Shown here one piece after another: positions 6,457 to 13,767 of a stretch of 14,339 nt of DNA. The stretch is from Pseudomonadota bacterium. GTDB taxonomy: Bacteria; Pseudomonadota; Alphaproteobacteria; Rhizobiales; Rhizobiaceae. Location of the stretch: positions 1 to 14,339 of the forward strand of contig JAEWOP010000255.1 in NCBI GenBank assembly GCA_023399635.1. Direction: 5' to 3'. The stretch's first letter is position 1, and each line of letters begins with the position of its first letter. The notes beneath the pieces are model-generated. The model did no database searches and had not been told where the DNA came from. It saw only the letters and a program-made list of their open reading frames with translations. The translations under genes were made by a program, and so were the position numbers.

Positions 6457-6900
6457 ATGCGCTTGAGGTCTTGTGTCATCACGGCAGCCGCTGGCTGCCT
6501 TTGTCTCTCATCCGCCTTGGCCCAGGAGCCACCGCAAGTGGTGCGGCAGAACCTGATGAAGGAAATCGGCAGGTCGGTCGGTGCCATGGGCGCCATCGCC
6601 AAAGGCGAAAAGCCTTATGATGCGGCGGTAGTCGAACAGTCCCTCACGACCATTCGCGCCAATATCGAAGCCTTTCCGGACCAGTTTCCGGCGGGGACGG
6701 AAGACGGATACGAAACGGAGGCGCTGCCCGCCGTCTGGGAAAATCCGGAGGAATTTCGCGCCGAGGCGCAGGAACTTCAGACGGAAGCAGAGGCATTTCT
6801 TGTCGCCATGCCGGGAGATCAGGCGGCTGTGGGGGAGGCCATGCGCCGCCTCGGCACCACCTGCTCGGACTGCCATGAGACCTTCCGCGTGAAGAAGTGA
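6457..6900 (+). CDS. Cytochrome c' (second tandem copy)
   Basis: This is a paralogue of the preceding gene, also 147 residues, with signal peptide M-R-L-R-S...A-L-A-Q and haem site C136-S-D-C139-H140 with R144. Between the copies the blocks 'VRQNLMK', 'GAIAKGEKPYDAAVV' and 'FPDQFPAGTE' are identical, while the signal peptide and the third helix region (about 96-115) have drifted, with more acidic residues here. An ATG at 6451 is in frame, but it lies only three bases after the GGAGG (6443-6447). The ATG at 6457 has ideal spacing and matches the first copy, so I chose it. The expected role is periplasmic NO or CO binding. A terminator-like hairpin follows the stop. Confidence 0.9.
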   Translation: MRLRSCVITAAAGCLCLSSALAQEPPQVVRQNLMKEIGRSVGAMGAIAKGEKPYDAAVVEQSLTTIRANIEAFPDQFPAGTEDGYETEALPAVWENPEEFRAEAQELQTEAEAFLVAMPGDQAAVGEAMRRLGTTCSDCHETFRVKK

Positions 6901-6909
6901 TACACGCGA

Positions 6910-6938
6910 AAAACCGGCGGCGAATGTCCGCCGGTTTT
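6910..6938 (+). terminator. Terminator-like hairpin between cytochrome c' and the dihaem cytochrome c
   Basis: An 11-bp perfect stem (AAAACCGGCGG at 6910-6920 with CCGCCGGTTTT at 6928-6938) closes a 7-base loop, ten bases after the cytochrome c' stop. The T-run is only four bases, so read-through into the next gene is possible; it could set a lower level of the dihaem cytochrome relative to cytochrome c'. Confidence 0.75.
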
Positions 6939-6963
6939 CGCGGCAAGAGAATTGGAGATCTGA

Positions 6964-7881
6964 ATGGCTTTGCGATGGAAGCGGGTGCTGGGTGCCGGAG
7001 CGGCAGTGTTTGTGATCGGCGTTGCGGCAGCCTGGTTTCTCACAAAGCCGGACCCGCTCGCGGCCCAGACCTTCGACAACCTGGGCGAACCGGATCTTGC
7101 GCGCGGCGAAACCCTGTTCTGGGCCGGCGGCTGCACCGGCTGTCATGCTGCCGATGGCGCGGCCGACGAGGACGTGAAAATCATGTCCGGCGGTCTGGCA
7201 CTCACCAGCCCCTTCGGCACGTTCCATGTGCCCAACATCTCCCCCGATCCACAGGCGGGGATCGGGGGGTGGACCTTGGCCGAGTTCGGCAATGCGATGC
7301 TGCGGGGCGTCGGAAAGCAGGGCGAGCATCTTTATCCCTCCTTCCCCTACACCTCCTACGCGCGGATGAGCCCGCAGGACATCAACGATCTGTTCGGCTA
7401 TCTGAAGACGCTGCCGGCGAGCGATAACGTCGCGCCGCCGCATGAGCTTGGCTTCCCATACAACATGCGCCTAGCTCTTGGCGGGTGGAAGTTCCTCTTC
7501 TTCGACGACGCACCCCGCGTCGAACTTGCGTCTGCCGACGAGAAGGTGCAGCGGGGACAGTTCCTCGTGGAAGGCCCAGGCCATTGCGGGGAATGCCACA
7601 CGCCTCGAAATCCCTTGGGCGGCCTGCAGACGGCTCAATGGTTGGCCGGCGGTCCCAATCCGGAAGGCGAGGGGCGCATCCCCAACATCACGCCCGGTTC
7701 CAAATCCGTCGGATCCTGGAGCGAGGCGGATCTGGTCAACTACTTCCAGACGGGCTTTACCCCCGACTACGATTCCGTCGGCGGCTCGATGGTCGAGGTG
7801 CAGAAGAACCTTGCACATCTCCCACCGGAAGATCTGGAGGCCATTGCTGCGTATCTGAAGGCGGTCCCGGCTCACGAATAG
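6964..7881 (+). CDS. Membrane-anchored dihaem c-type cytochrome
   Basis: The 305-residue protein has an uncleaved-looking N-terminal membrane anchor (residues about 8-26) and two cytochrome c domains. Domain 1 binds haem at C57-T-G-C60-H61 with M135 ('YARMSP') as probable distal ligand. Domain 2 binds at C208-G-E-C211-H212 with M276 ('GGSMVEVQ') as probable ligand. Each domain carries the 'P-N-I-[ST]-P' loop (90-94 and 240-244) seen in the dihaem cytochromes that serve periplasmic dehydrogenases. It probably shuttles electrons in the periplasm between a donor and the respiratory chain. No dehydrogenase or oxidase gene is in the window, so the partner is unknown. GGAG lies six bases before the ATG. 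Its position after two cytochromes c' suggests a shared role in electron transfer or NO metabolism, which is inference. Confidence 0.92.
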   Translation: MALRWKRVLGAGAAVFVIGVAAAWFLTKPDPLAAQTFDNLGEPDLARGETLFWAGGCTGCHAADGAADEDVKIMSGGLALTSPFGTFHVPNISPDPQAGIGGWTLAEFGNAMLRGVGKQGEHLYPSFPYTSYARMSPQDINDLFGYLKTLPASDNVAPPHELGFPYNMRLALGGWKFLFFDDAPRVELASADEKVQRGQFLVEGPGHCGECHTPRNPLGGLQTAQWLAGGPNPEGEGRIPNITPGSKSVGSWSEADLVNYFQTGFTPDYDSVGGSMVEVQKNLAHLPPEDLEAIAAYLKAVPAHE

Positions 7882-7912
7882 CGGAGAGGGCGGACTGTAC
7901 GGTTTCTGCCGT

Positions 7913-8374
7913 TCAGCCGGCCGTCCCCATGGCGTGGACGATGCTGCTGGAGGTCTTGGTCAGGAGGATGCTCCGCATCAGGGAAACGAGAGCCGTCGTC
8001 GTCGACGCATCGAGACGCCGCGTTTCATGGGCGCCAATGACCCTGCAGATGTCGAGTACTTCCGCACCCTGTGCCACGCGCACCATGGTCCATTCGGGAA
8101 AGACCCGCTCTTCCGCCGCGGCAAGCTCGATCAGCGCCACGCGCTTGTGCCGGCGGTCGGTGCAGATCTTTTCGAACGTGGTTTCCAGCGCACCAAGAGG
8201 CCCTTCCAAAGCCTGGATGAACACGCCACCAGAGGCAATCAGGGCGCCGGAGAGACCGGTTGCAGCGTTGGATGTCGCAGATGCATGGACGATCGCGTCG
8301 ATCTGGCGATCGATCTCCGGCTGCAATCCAGCCAGCGCGATCTCGCTTTGGTAGAGGAGGCGATAAAGGGGCAT
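7913..8374 (-). CDS. Short BLUF-domain blue-light photoreceptor
   Basis: The 153-residue protein is a BLUF (flavin-binding blue-light sensor) domain, about residues 3-98, with a short helical tail. The residues that form the photoactive flavin pocket are present: Y8 ('LLYQS'), N36 ('SNAATGLSG'), Q54 ('GVFIQALEGP'), W95 and M97 ('FPEWTM'), plus the 'D-R-R-H' turn at 73-76. Spacings N-Q-W-M match those of AppA; the Y-N spacing is four residues longer. With no output domain of its own it should signal by protein contact. It lies ten bases after the GGDEF/EAL gene, and its GAGG ribosome site overlaps that gene's TGA, so the two are probably translationally coupled and functionally linked. The frame reaches a TTG at 8392, but the ATG at 8374 has the better spacing and begins the domain. 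Confidence 0.93.
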   Translation of the reverse strand: MPLYRLLYQSEIALAGLQPEIDRQIDAIVHASATSNAATGLSGALIASGGVFIQALEGPLGALETTFEKICTDRRHKRVALIELAAAEERVFPEWTMVRVAQGAEVLDICRVIGAHETRRLDASTTTALVSLMRSILLTKTSSSIVHAMGTAG

Positions 8375-8384
8375 TGCTGTTTCC

Positions 8385-10736
8385 TCACGCAACCGATTGC
8401 AGCGGCACGCTGAAAAGCGCTCGAACGGATTCGCGGTTCACAGGGCGGCTGATCAGATAACCCTGGATCTGGTTGCAGCCTTCCGACACCGTGAAAGCCC
8501 GCTGCTCCGGCGTTTCCACGCCTTCCACGGTCACGGTCATGTTGAGCTTCGCGGCAAGCGACGTGAGCGCCTGGATGATGGCCACGGATTCGCGGTCTTC
8601 CGGAACCTGCCGGACAAATGACTGGTCGATCTTGATCTTGCTGAAGGGAAAGCGCCGGAGATAGCTCAAGGAAGAGTAGCCGGTCCCGAAATCGTCCATG
8701 GAAATCCGGATGCCCATCGATCGCAGCGCATGGAGCGTGTTGTAGGTGATGTCCTCGTCCTGCAGGAGCGCCGTTTCCGTAATCTCCAGTTCCAGCCGAG
8801 ACGGGGCGAGCCCGGTGTCCTGCAGGATCTGCATCACGCGTGCCGGCAGAGCGCTATCGCGCAGCTGAACCGGGGAAAGGTTGACCGCAATCGAAAGATC
8901 GGACGGCCACGCAGTTGCTTCTTCGCATGCAGTCCGCAGCACCCATTCCCCCAGGGGCGAAATCAGCCCGGTCTCTTCGGCGAGTGGAATGAAGTCTGCA
9001 GGGGACACCATGCCCCGGTTGGGATGACGCCAGCGGACGAGGGCTTCTGCACCCTGGAAGCGTCCGTCGATCGGATCGACCTGCGGCTGGTAGTGCACCT
9101 CGAACTCTTCCCGGACCAGTGCCCGCCTCAGATCGAGTTCCATCTGGCGACGGGCATGCGCCCGGTCGCTCATCTCCCGCTCGAAGCGGTGGTGGACGCC
9201 GCCTCCGGACCGCTTGGCAGAGTAGAGGGCAAGGTCGGCACTCCTGCTGAGAAGGGAAGGGTTGGCACCGTCAGTCGGGGCCACTGCGATGCCGACACTG
9301 GCGGCCACGTCGATGATGGAGCCTTCCATCAGGTAGGGACGGCCAAGGATGTCGGTGATGTTTTCAGCAACCTCCTCGGCATGCTCCTCGTCGACGATCA
9401 CGGCAAACTCGTCGCCGCCGAGACGGGCGATCGTCCTAATGCCGTCGCCGCAACCGCGAAGTCGCTTGGCGACGCGCCTCAGCAGTTCGTCGCCCATTGC
9501 ATGGCCGAAGGTGTCGTTGACGAACTTGAAGCGGTCGAGGTCCAGCAGCAGGAGCGCGAAACGATCTCCGCAAGCCGTCGCCTGATCACAGCTGTCGGAC
9601 AGGATCTGGTTGAAATGCAAGCGGTTGGCGAGCCCCGTCAGGGCGTCGGAAAACGCCAGCGATCGCATCTTCTGCTCGGTATGAAGCCGTTCTCTCTGGT
9701 CGCGGATTGCCACAACCGTATGATCGACCTTGCCGATCCTCACGATCTTGCAAAGGAGTCTCACCGGGATGCGATCACCGTCGGAGACGAGGAGTTCGGC
9801 ATCCTGCTCGTGATGTTCGGAGAGGTTCCTGAGAGAAATCTCCGGGAGAAGCTCCGAGATCGGGTGTCCCTTCAAAGTGGCTTGCGACAAGCCGACGAGC
9901 CTCGCCAGGCTGTCATTGACGGCATCGATGATACCGTCCTGGCAGATCGCCAGGCCCTCGACGGCAAGGTCTGCCAACTGCTTCAAGCGTGTCCGGTCCC
10001 GCACGGCCTGCGCATGGGCAGCGAGGGTGAACCGCAAGCCAAGGAAGGCGAGGAGCACCAGTCCGGCGCAAACCACGGCGACAACCGGAGCAATATCCTC
10101 TGCAGGCAAGGCCGAGGCGGGAAGGCTGACGCTTGGATCGAAAGTCAGCTGAAGTGCAGCCATCCCGGTAAAATGGAGAGTGGCGATTGCCAGGAGGAGC
10201 ATGGGAGCAGCGGCGTGACGCAGCGCCCGTCGTTTGGCGCCCGCAACGACAATCGCCCCCGCAAACAGCGGCATGGACCACAGCAGCGAAAACGCGATCA
10301 GCTGGTAGTCCCAGCTGACATACCCCGTCACGACATAGCCTGCCTGCCCGAGATAGTGCAGGAGGGTTATGCTGCCGCCCAGGAGAAGCCCCGAGGCGGC
10401 GCGCTTCGCCCGGTTGCGGCTGCCAATCGCGACACTCATGGATGCTGCAATGCCGAAGATGGTAAGCACAAGCGACAGGAGCGTCAGGAGCGGGTCGAAT
10501 CCGGCCTGCATCCCCGGCTGGAACGCGAGCATCGCGGTCATGTGAGTTGCCCAGGCCGTGCACCCGGCGGCGATGATGGCAACCGCTGCCCAGAAGCTGC
10601 GGCTCCGGTCTTCAAGGCGGCTCGCATGATGTGCAATCAGGATCGAGGCGTACACGCCCGTGATGCAGACCGCAGCCGTGATCAGCAGGATTCGCTGATC
10701 ATGCGCATCGCGTAGGCAACTGTAGATGGTTTCCAT
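8385..10736 (-). CDS. MHYT-PAS-GGDEF-EAL cyclic-di-GMP turnover protein
   Basis: This 783-residue inner-membrane signalling protein has four parts. An MHYT sensor of about seven membrane helices (residues 15-240) has motifs centred on H65 ('THMTAM'), H127 ('LHYLGQ') and H188 ('LHFTGM'), predicted to bind copper and sense oxygen, CO or NO. A PAS domain spans about 252-350. A GGDEF diguanylate cyclase domain spans about 357-515, with intact G440-G-D-E-F444. An EAL phosphodiesterase domain spans about 532-775. The EAL part keeps E564-A-L566, N619, 'E-I-T-E' at 651-654, D681-D682-F-G-T-G, K702 and E738-G-V-E-T, so both enzyme activities look possible. The GGDEF inhibitory site reads D431-G-I-R434 where R-x-x-D is expected. 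AGGAGAG precedes the ATG. It is the first gene of a pair with the BLUF photoreceptor. Confidence 0.95.
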   Translation of the reverse strand: METIYSCLRDAHDQRILLITAAVCITGVYASILIAHHASRLEDRSRSFWAAVAIIAAGCTAWATHMTAMLAFQPGMQAGFDPLLTLLSLVLTIFGIAASMSVAIGSRNRAKRAASGLLLGGSITLLHYLGQAGYVVTGYVSWDYQLIAFSLLWSMPLFAGAIVVAGAKRRALRHAAAPMLLLAIATLHFTGMAALQLTFDPSVSLPASALPAEDIAPVVAVVCAGLVLLAFLGLRFTLAAHAQAVRDRTRLKQLADLAVEGLAICQDGIIDAVNDSLARLVGLSQATLKGHPISELLPEISLRNLSEHHEQDAELLVSDGDRIPVRLLCKIVRIGKVDHTVVAIRDQRERLHTEQKMRSLAFSDALTGLANRLHFNQILSDSCDQATACGDRFALLLLDLDRFKFVNDTFGHAMGDELLRRVAKRLRGCGDGIRTIARLGGDEFAVIVDEEHAEEVAENITDILGRPYLMEGSIIDVAASVGIAVAPTDGANPSLLSRSADLALYSAKRSGGGVHHRFEREMSDRAHARRQMELDLRRALVREEFEVHYQPQVDPIDGRFQGAEALVRWRHPNRGMVSPADFIPLAEETGLISPLGEWVLRTACEEATAWPSDLSIAVNLSPVQLRDSALPARVMQILQDTGLAPSRLELEITETALLQDEDITYNTLHALRSMGIRISMDDFGTGYSSLSYLRRFPFSKIKIDQSFVRQVPEDRESVAIIQALTSLAAKLNMTVTVEGVETPEQRAFTVSEGCNQIQGYLISRPVNRESVRALFSVPLQSVA

Positions 10737-10740
10737 TCGT

Positions 10741-10962
10741 GCTCTCCTGGCAACCAGTCTAGGCGCGCTATATTAACACGAAGGCCTGCTGAGCCGGGGT
10801 CAAAAGCCGAAACTCCAGTTACCGTTAATGAATTGGTGTAGGCACTGAGGGGGCAGATCGCCCGCGAGCGCGGAGGAATTCCGACAACGATCAGGACTGG
10901 ATGGAGGTGCGCGACGCATTTCCACCTTCACCCTTGCAGCATCGGACGACTGCCTCCCCGAT
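10741..10962. other. Divergent intergenic region between the GGDEF/EAL gene and the P-type ATPase
   Basis: About 220 bases without a coding frame in good style. An AT-rich spot TATATTAA (10770-10777) stands out from the GC-rich surroundings and could hold the promoter of the minus-strand operon, but I could not pair it with a -35 at acceptable spacing. Nothing else was recognised before the FNR/FixK-type box at 10963. Confidence 0.4.
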
Positions 10963-10976
10963 TTGACTGATGTCAA
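10963..10976 (+). promoter_or_regulatory. FNR/FixK-type box TTGAC-N4-GTCAA
   Basis: The sequence TTGACTGATGTCAA is a perfect inverted repeat and fits the TTGA-N6-TCAA consensus bound by FNR, FnrN and FixK proteins, the oxygen-limitation regulators of alphaproteobacteria. If it is centred at -41.5, as in class II activated promoters, transcription would start near 11011. A TATGCT -10-like hexamer then lies at 10999-11004, a ribosome site at 11019-11024 and an ATG at 11033. All four fit together. Binding itself is inference. Confidence 0.65.
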
Positions 10977-11032
10977 CTCACCATGATGGACTGGCGTCTA
11001 TGCTTGGAGGAGACAGCGAAAGGGATGCGCGA

Positions 11033-13702
11033 ATGTTGCACAAGCGAGATGCCATCGCGGACGGGAGCAGAACCTCAGCATCCGAACTCCCCGGTCTGGA
11101 CAATCCTCATGCTCGAAGCATTGAAGAATGTCTCTCTGCCCTCGGCACGCAGGACAGTGGCCTCAGCGCAACGGAAGCCCGCACGCGCCTGGAGCGGTTC
11201 GGCCCGAACCGCCTGCCTGAAGAGAAGGTTCGCACCCCGATCAAGCGATTTTTCGTGCAGTTCCACAATGTCCTGATCTACGTCCTTCTCACTGCGGCCA
11301 TGGTCACTGCCGTGCTCCAGCATTGGGTGGACACAGGCGTCATCCTCGCCGTGGTCCTTGCCAATGCGATCATCGGCTTCATCCAGGAAGGCAAGGCGGA
11401 GGCCGCGATGACGGCCATCCGCGATATGCTGGCGCCCCATGCCGCCGTGTTGCGTGACGATCGGCGCGTGACGGTGGAGGGCGCCAACCTGGTGCCCGGA
11501 GACGTGGTATTGCTTGAAGCTGGCGACAAGGTGCCGGCTGACTTGCGTCTTCTGGAGGCGCGGGGCCTGGCTGCGCAGGAAGCGATCCTGACAGGCGAAT
11601 CCGTGCCCGTCGAAAAGGGCGTGTCTGCCGTTGCAGCCGACGCGGCGCTCGGCGATCGCCGCTCGATGCTCTGGTCCGGCACCCTGGTGACGCAAGGGAC
11701 CGCACGCGGCGTGGTCGTGGCAACGGGCAGGGCAACCGAAATCGGCCGCATCGGCGGGCTGCTTTCCCGGGTGGAGCAGGTCACCACGCCGCTCGTGCAG
11801 CAGATGGACCATTTCGCCCGCTGGCTCTCCTTCCTCATCCTGCTCGCAAGCGCCCTTCTGCTCGCCTACACCTATTTCGTCGGCCACCACGAATTTTCTG
11901 AAATGTTCATGGTCGTCGTGAGCGTCGCTGTCTCGGCTATCCCCGAAGGCCTGCCTGCCGTGATGACGATAACACTGGCGATCGGCGTCCAGGCAATGGC
12001 CAGGCGCAACGCCATCGTGCGCCGGCTCCCGGCGATCGAGGCGCTCGGCTCCGTTTCCGTCATTTGCACAGACAAGACTGGAACACTCACCCGCAACGAG
12101 ATGGTGGTGGCTGCCGCTGAAACACCGCATGGTGTTTTCGAGATCAGCGGTGAAGGCTATGCGCCGGAAGGCGAGATATCTCCGGTGGCGGATCTGTCGC
12201 GTCTCGCCTCCGCAGCGGCCTTGTGCAACGACGCGGCGCTGGCTCTTCGCGACGACCAATGGGCAGTCGAGGGCGATCCGATGGAAGGAGCCCTTCTTGC
12301 CTTTGCCGGCAAGGCCGGACACCGCAGCAAGCCACGGCGGCTGGATGCCATCCCCTTTGATAGCCGCCATCGCTACATGGCTGTCCTCACCGAGGGCACC
12401 GGCGAAAACGTCATCTACGTCAAGGGCGCCCCCGAGCGCGTGCTCAGAATGTGCGCCGGCTTGGACTATGAGCATTGGCATGAGCGGGCGGAGGCGATGG
12501 CGCTCCGTGGCCTGCGGGTGCTGGCTCTTGCGGAGCGCAGGGACGCTGGAGAACAGATCGATGAGACAGGCCTGTCCGGCGGTCTGATCTTCCTTGGACT
12601 GCTGGGGCTGATTGACCCGCCGCGACAGGAAGCCATCGCTGCGGTGGCCGAATGCCGCTCCGCCGGCATCAGGGTCAAGATGATCACGGGCGACCATGCG
12701 GGTACCGCGATTGCCATCGCACGGCAGATCGGCCTGCAGAACAGCGACCGCGTTCTGACCGGCATCGACATCGACAAGCTCGACGATGCACAACTGGCGC
12801 TGGAGGTCGCAACGGTCGATGTCTTTGCCCGCACAAGCCCGGAACACAAGCTCCGTCTCGTGGCGGCGCTGCAGGCCAACGGTTTGTCCGTCGCCATGAC
12901 CGGCGACGGGGTCAATGATGCACCCGCCTTGAAGCGCGCCGACGCTGGCATCGCCATGGGCCTGAAAGGATCGGAAGCGGCCAAGGAAGCGGCGGATCTG
13001 GTGCTCGCCGATGACAATTTCGCCACGATCGCCGCAGCCGTCCGTGAAGGCCGCACGGTCTACGACAACCTCAAGAAGGTCATCAGCTGGACGCTGCCCA
13101 CCAATGCCGGCGAGGCATTGACGGTAGTCCTGGCGCTGCTGGTGGGCTTCGCTCTGCCCATCACCGCAGTACAGATCCTTTGGGTCAACCTGATCACCGG
13201 CATCACGCTCGGCTTGGCGCTCGCCTTCGAACCCACGGAGGCCGGCACGATGGCGCGCCCGCCACGCTCCCGTAACGCACCCATCATGAATGGTGTGCTC
13301 GTCTGGCACGTCGTGCTTGTTGCGGTCCTGTTCGTTTTTGCGGTGTTCGGCATCTTCACGTATGCCCTGGATCGCGGCTACCCCTTGCCGCTCGCGCAGA
13401 CGATCGCAATGAACATGCTGGTCGTGCTGGAGATCTTCCACCTCTTCTTCATCCGCAACATGCATGGCACCTCGCTCACCTGGGAGGCGGTGCGTGGCAC
13501 GCGGGTGGTTTGGCTGGTGGTGGTGGTCATCGTTTCCGCGCAGTTCGCCGTCACGTACCTGCCGCCACTCCAGGCGGTGCTCGGGACGCAACCGGTCCCC
13601 TTCACCGACGGCCTCTTGATCGTCGCGATCGGCACCGCATTCTTTGCCATCATTGAGATCGAGAAGCAGATCCGGCTTGGCCTGATGCGGACACGGAACT
13701 AA
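11033..13702 (+). CDS. P-type cation-transporting ATPase (P2 type, Ca2+-ATPase-like)
   Basis: The protein is 889 residues from this start, or 910 if the upstream ATG at 10970 is used; residue numbers here follow the 910 form. It has all P-type motifs: T208-G-E-S (actuator), P325-E-G-L-P (M4), D368-K-T-G-T (phosphorylated aspartate), K485-G-A-P-E (nucleotide site) and T644-G-D-G-V-N-D-A-P, with about ten membrane helices. It pumps a cation across the inner membrane using ATP. Of the SERCA calcium ligands, E326, N712, E715, N740, T743 and E821 align, but the M6 aspartate is G744 ('WVNLITGITLG'), so calcium transport is doubtful and the ion is unknown. I prefer ATG 11033 because AAAGGG lies eight bases before it and the ATG at 10970 sits inside the FNR/FixK-type box without a ribosome site. 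Confidence 0.93.
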   Translation: MLHKRDAIADGSRTSASELPGLDNPHARSIEECLSALGTQDSGLSATEARTRLERFGPNRLPEEKVRTPIKRFFVQFHNVLIYVLLTAAMVTAVLQHWVDTGVILAVVLANAIIGFIQEGKAEAAMTAIRDMLAPHAAVLRDDRRVTVEGANLVPGDVVLLEAGDKVPADLRLLEARGLAAQEAILTGESVPVEKGVSAVAADAALGDRRSMLWSGTLVTQGTARGVVVATGRATEIGRIGGLLSRVEQVTTPLVQQMDHFARWLSFLILLASALLLAYTYFVGHHEFSEMFMVVVSVAVSAIPEGLPAVMTITLAIGVQAMARRNAIVRRLPAIEALGSVSVICTDKTGTLTRNEMVVAAAETPHGVFEISGEGYAPEGEISPVADLSRLASAAALCNDAALALRDDQWAVEGDPMEGALLAFAGKAGHRSKPRRLDAIPFDSRHRYMAVLTEGTGENVIYVKGAPERVLRMCAGLDYEHWHERAEAMALRGLRVLALAERRDAGEQIDETGLSGGLIFLGLLGLIDPPRQEAIAAVAECRSAGIRVKMITGDHAGTAIAIARQIGLQNSDRVLTGIDIDKLDDAQLALEVATVDVFARTSPEHKLRLVAALQANGLSVAMTGDGVNDAPALKRADAGIAMGLKGSEAAKEAADLVLADDNFATIAAAVREGRTVYDNLKKVISWTLPTNAGEALTVVLALLVGFALPITAVQILWVNLITGITLGLALAFEPTEAGTMARPPRSRNAPIMNGVLVWHVVLVAVLFVFAVFGIFTYALDRGYPLPLAQTIAMNMLVVLEIFHLFFIRNMHGTSLTWEAVRGTRVVWLVVVVIVSAQFAVTYLPPLQAVLGTQPVPFTDGLLIVAIGTAFFAIIEIEKQIRLGLMRTRN

Positions 13703-13720
13703 CCGATCGCGCAGGAGAGC

Positions 13721-13754
13721 GGCGCCTGGAAGATCCCTTAGTCTTCCGAGCGCC
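13721..13754. terminator. Long hairpin between convergent ATPase and acetyltransferase genes
   Basis: GGCGC (13721-13725) and GGAAGA (13728-13733) pair with TCTTCC (13742-13747) and GCGCC (13750-13754), closing an 8-base loop with a two-base imperfect step. It lies in the 65-base gap between two facing genes and may end both transcripts, but no T-run follows on either strand, so a classical intrinsic terminator is not certain. Confidence 0.5.
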
Positions 13755-13767
13755 GTCGGCCCAGTCA

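Noticed and set aside
7895..7916. Small hairpin between the dihaem cytochrome and BLUF gene ends as a bidirectional terminator
   Set aside because: The stem is short, broken by a T-T mismatch, and followed by no T-run on either strand.
8730..10715. A 661-codon open frame antisense to the GGDEF/EAL gene
   Set aside because: The opposite strand encodes intact MHYT, PAS, GGDEF and EAL domains; the antisense product has no recognisable domain.
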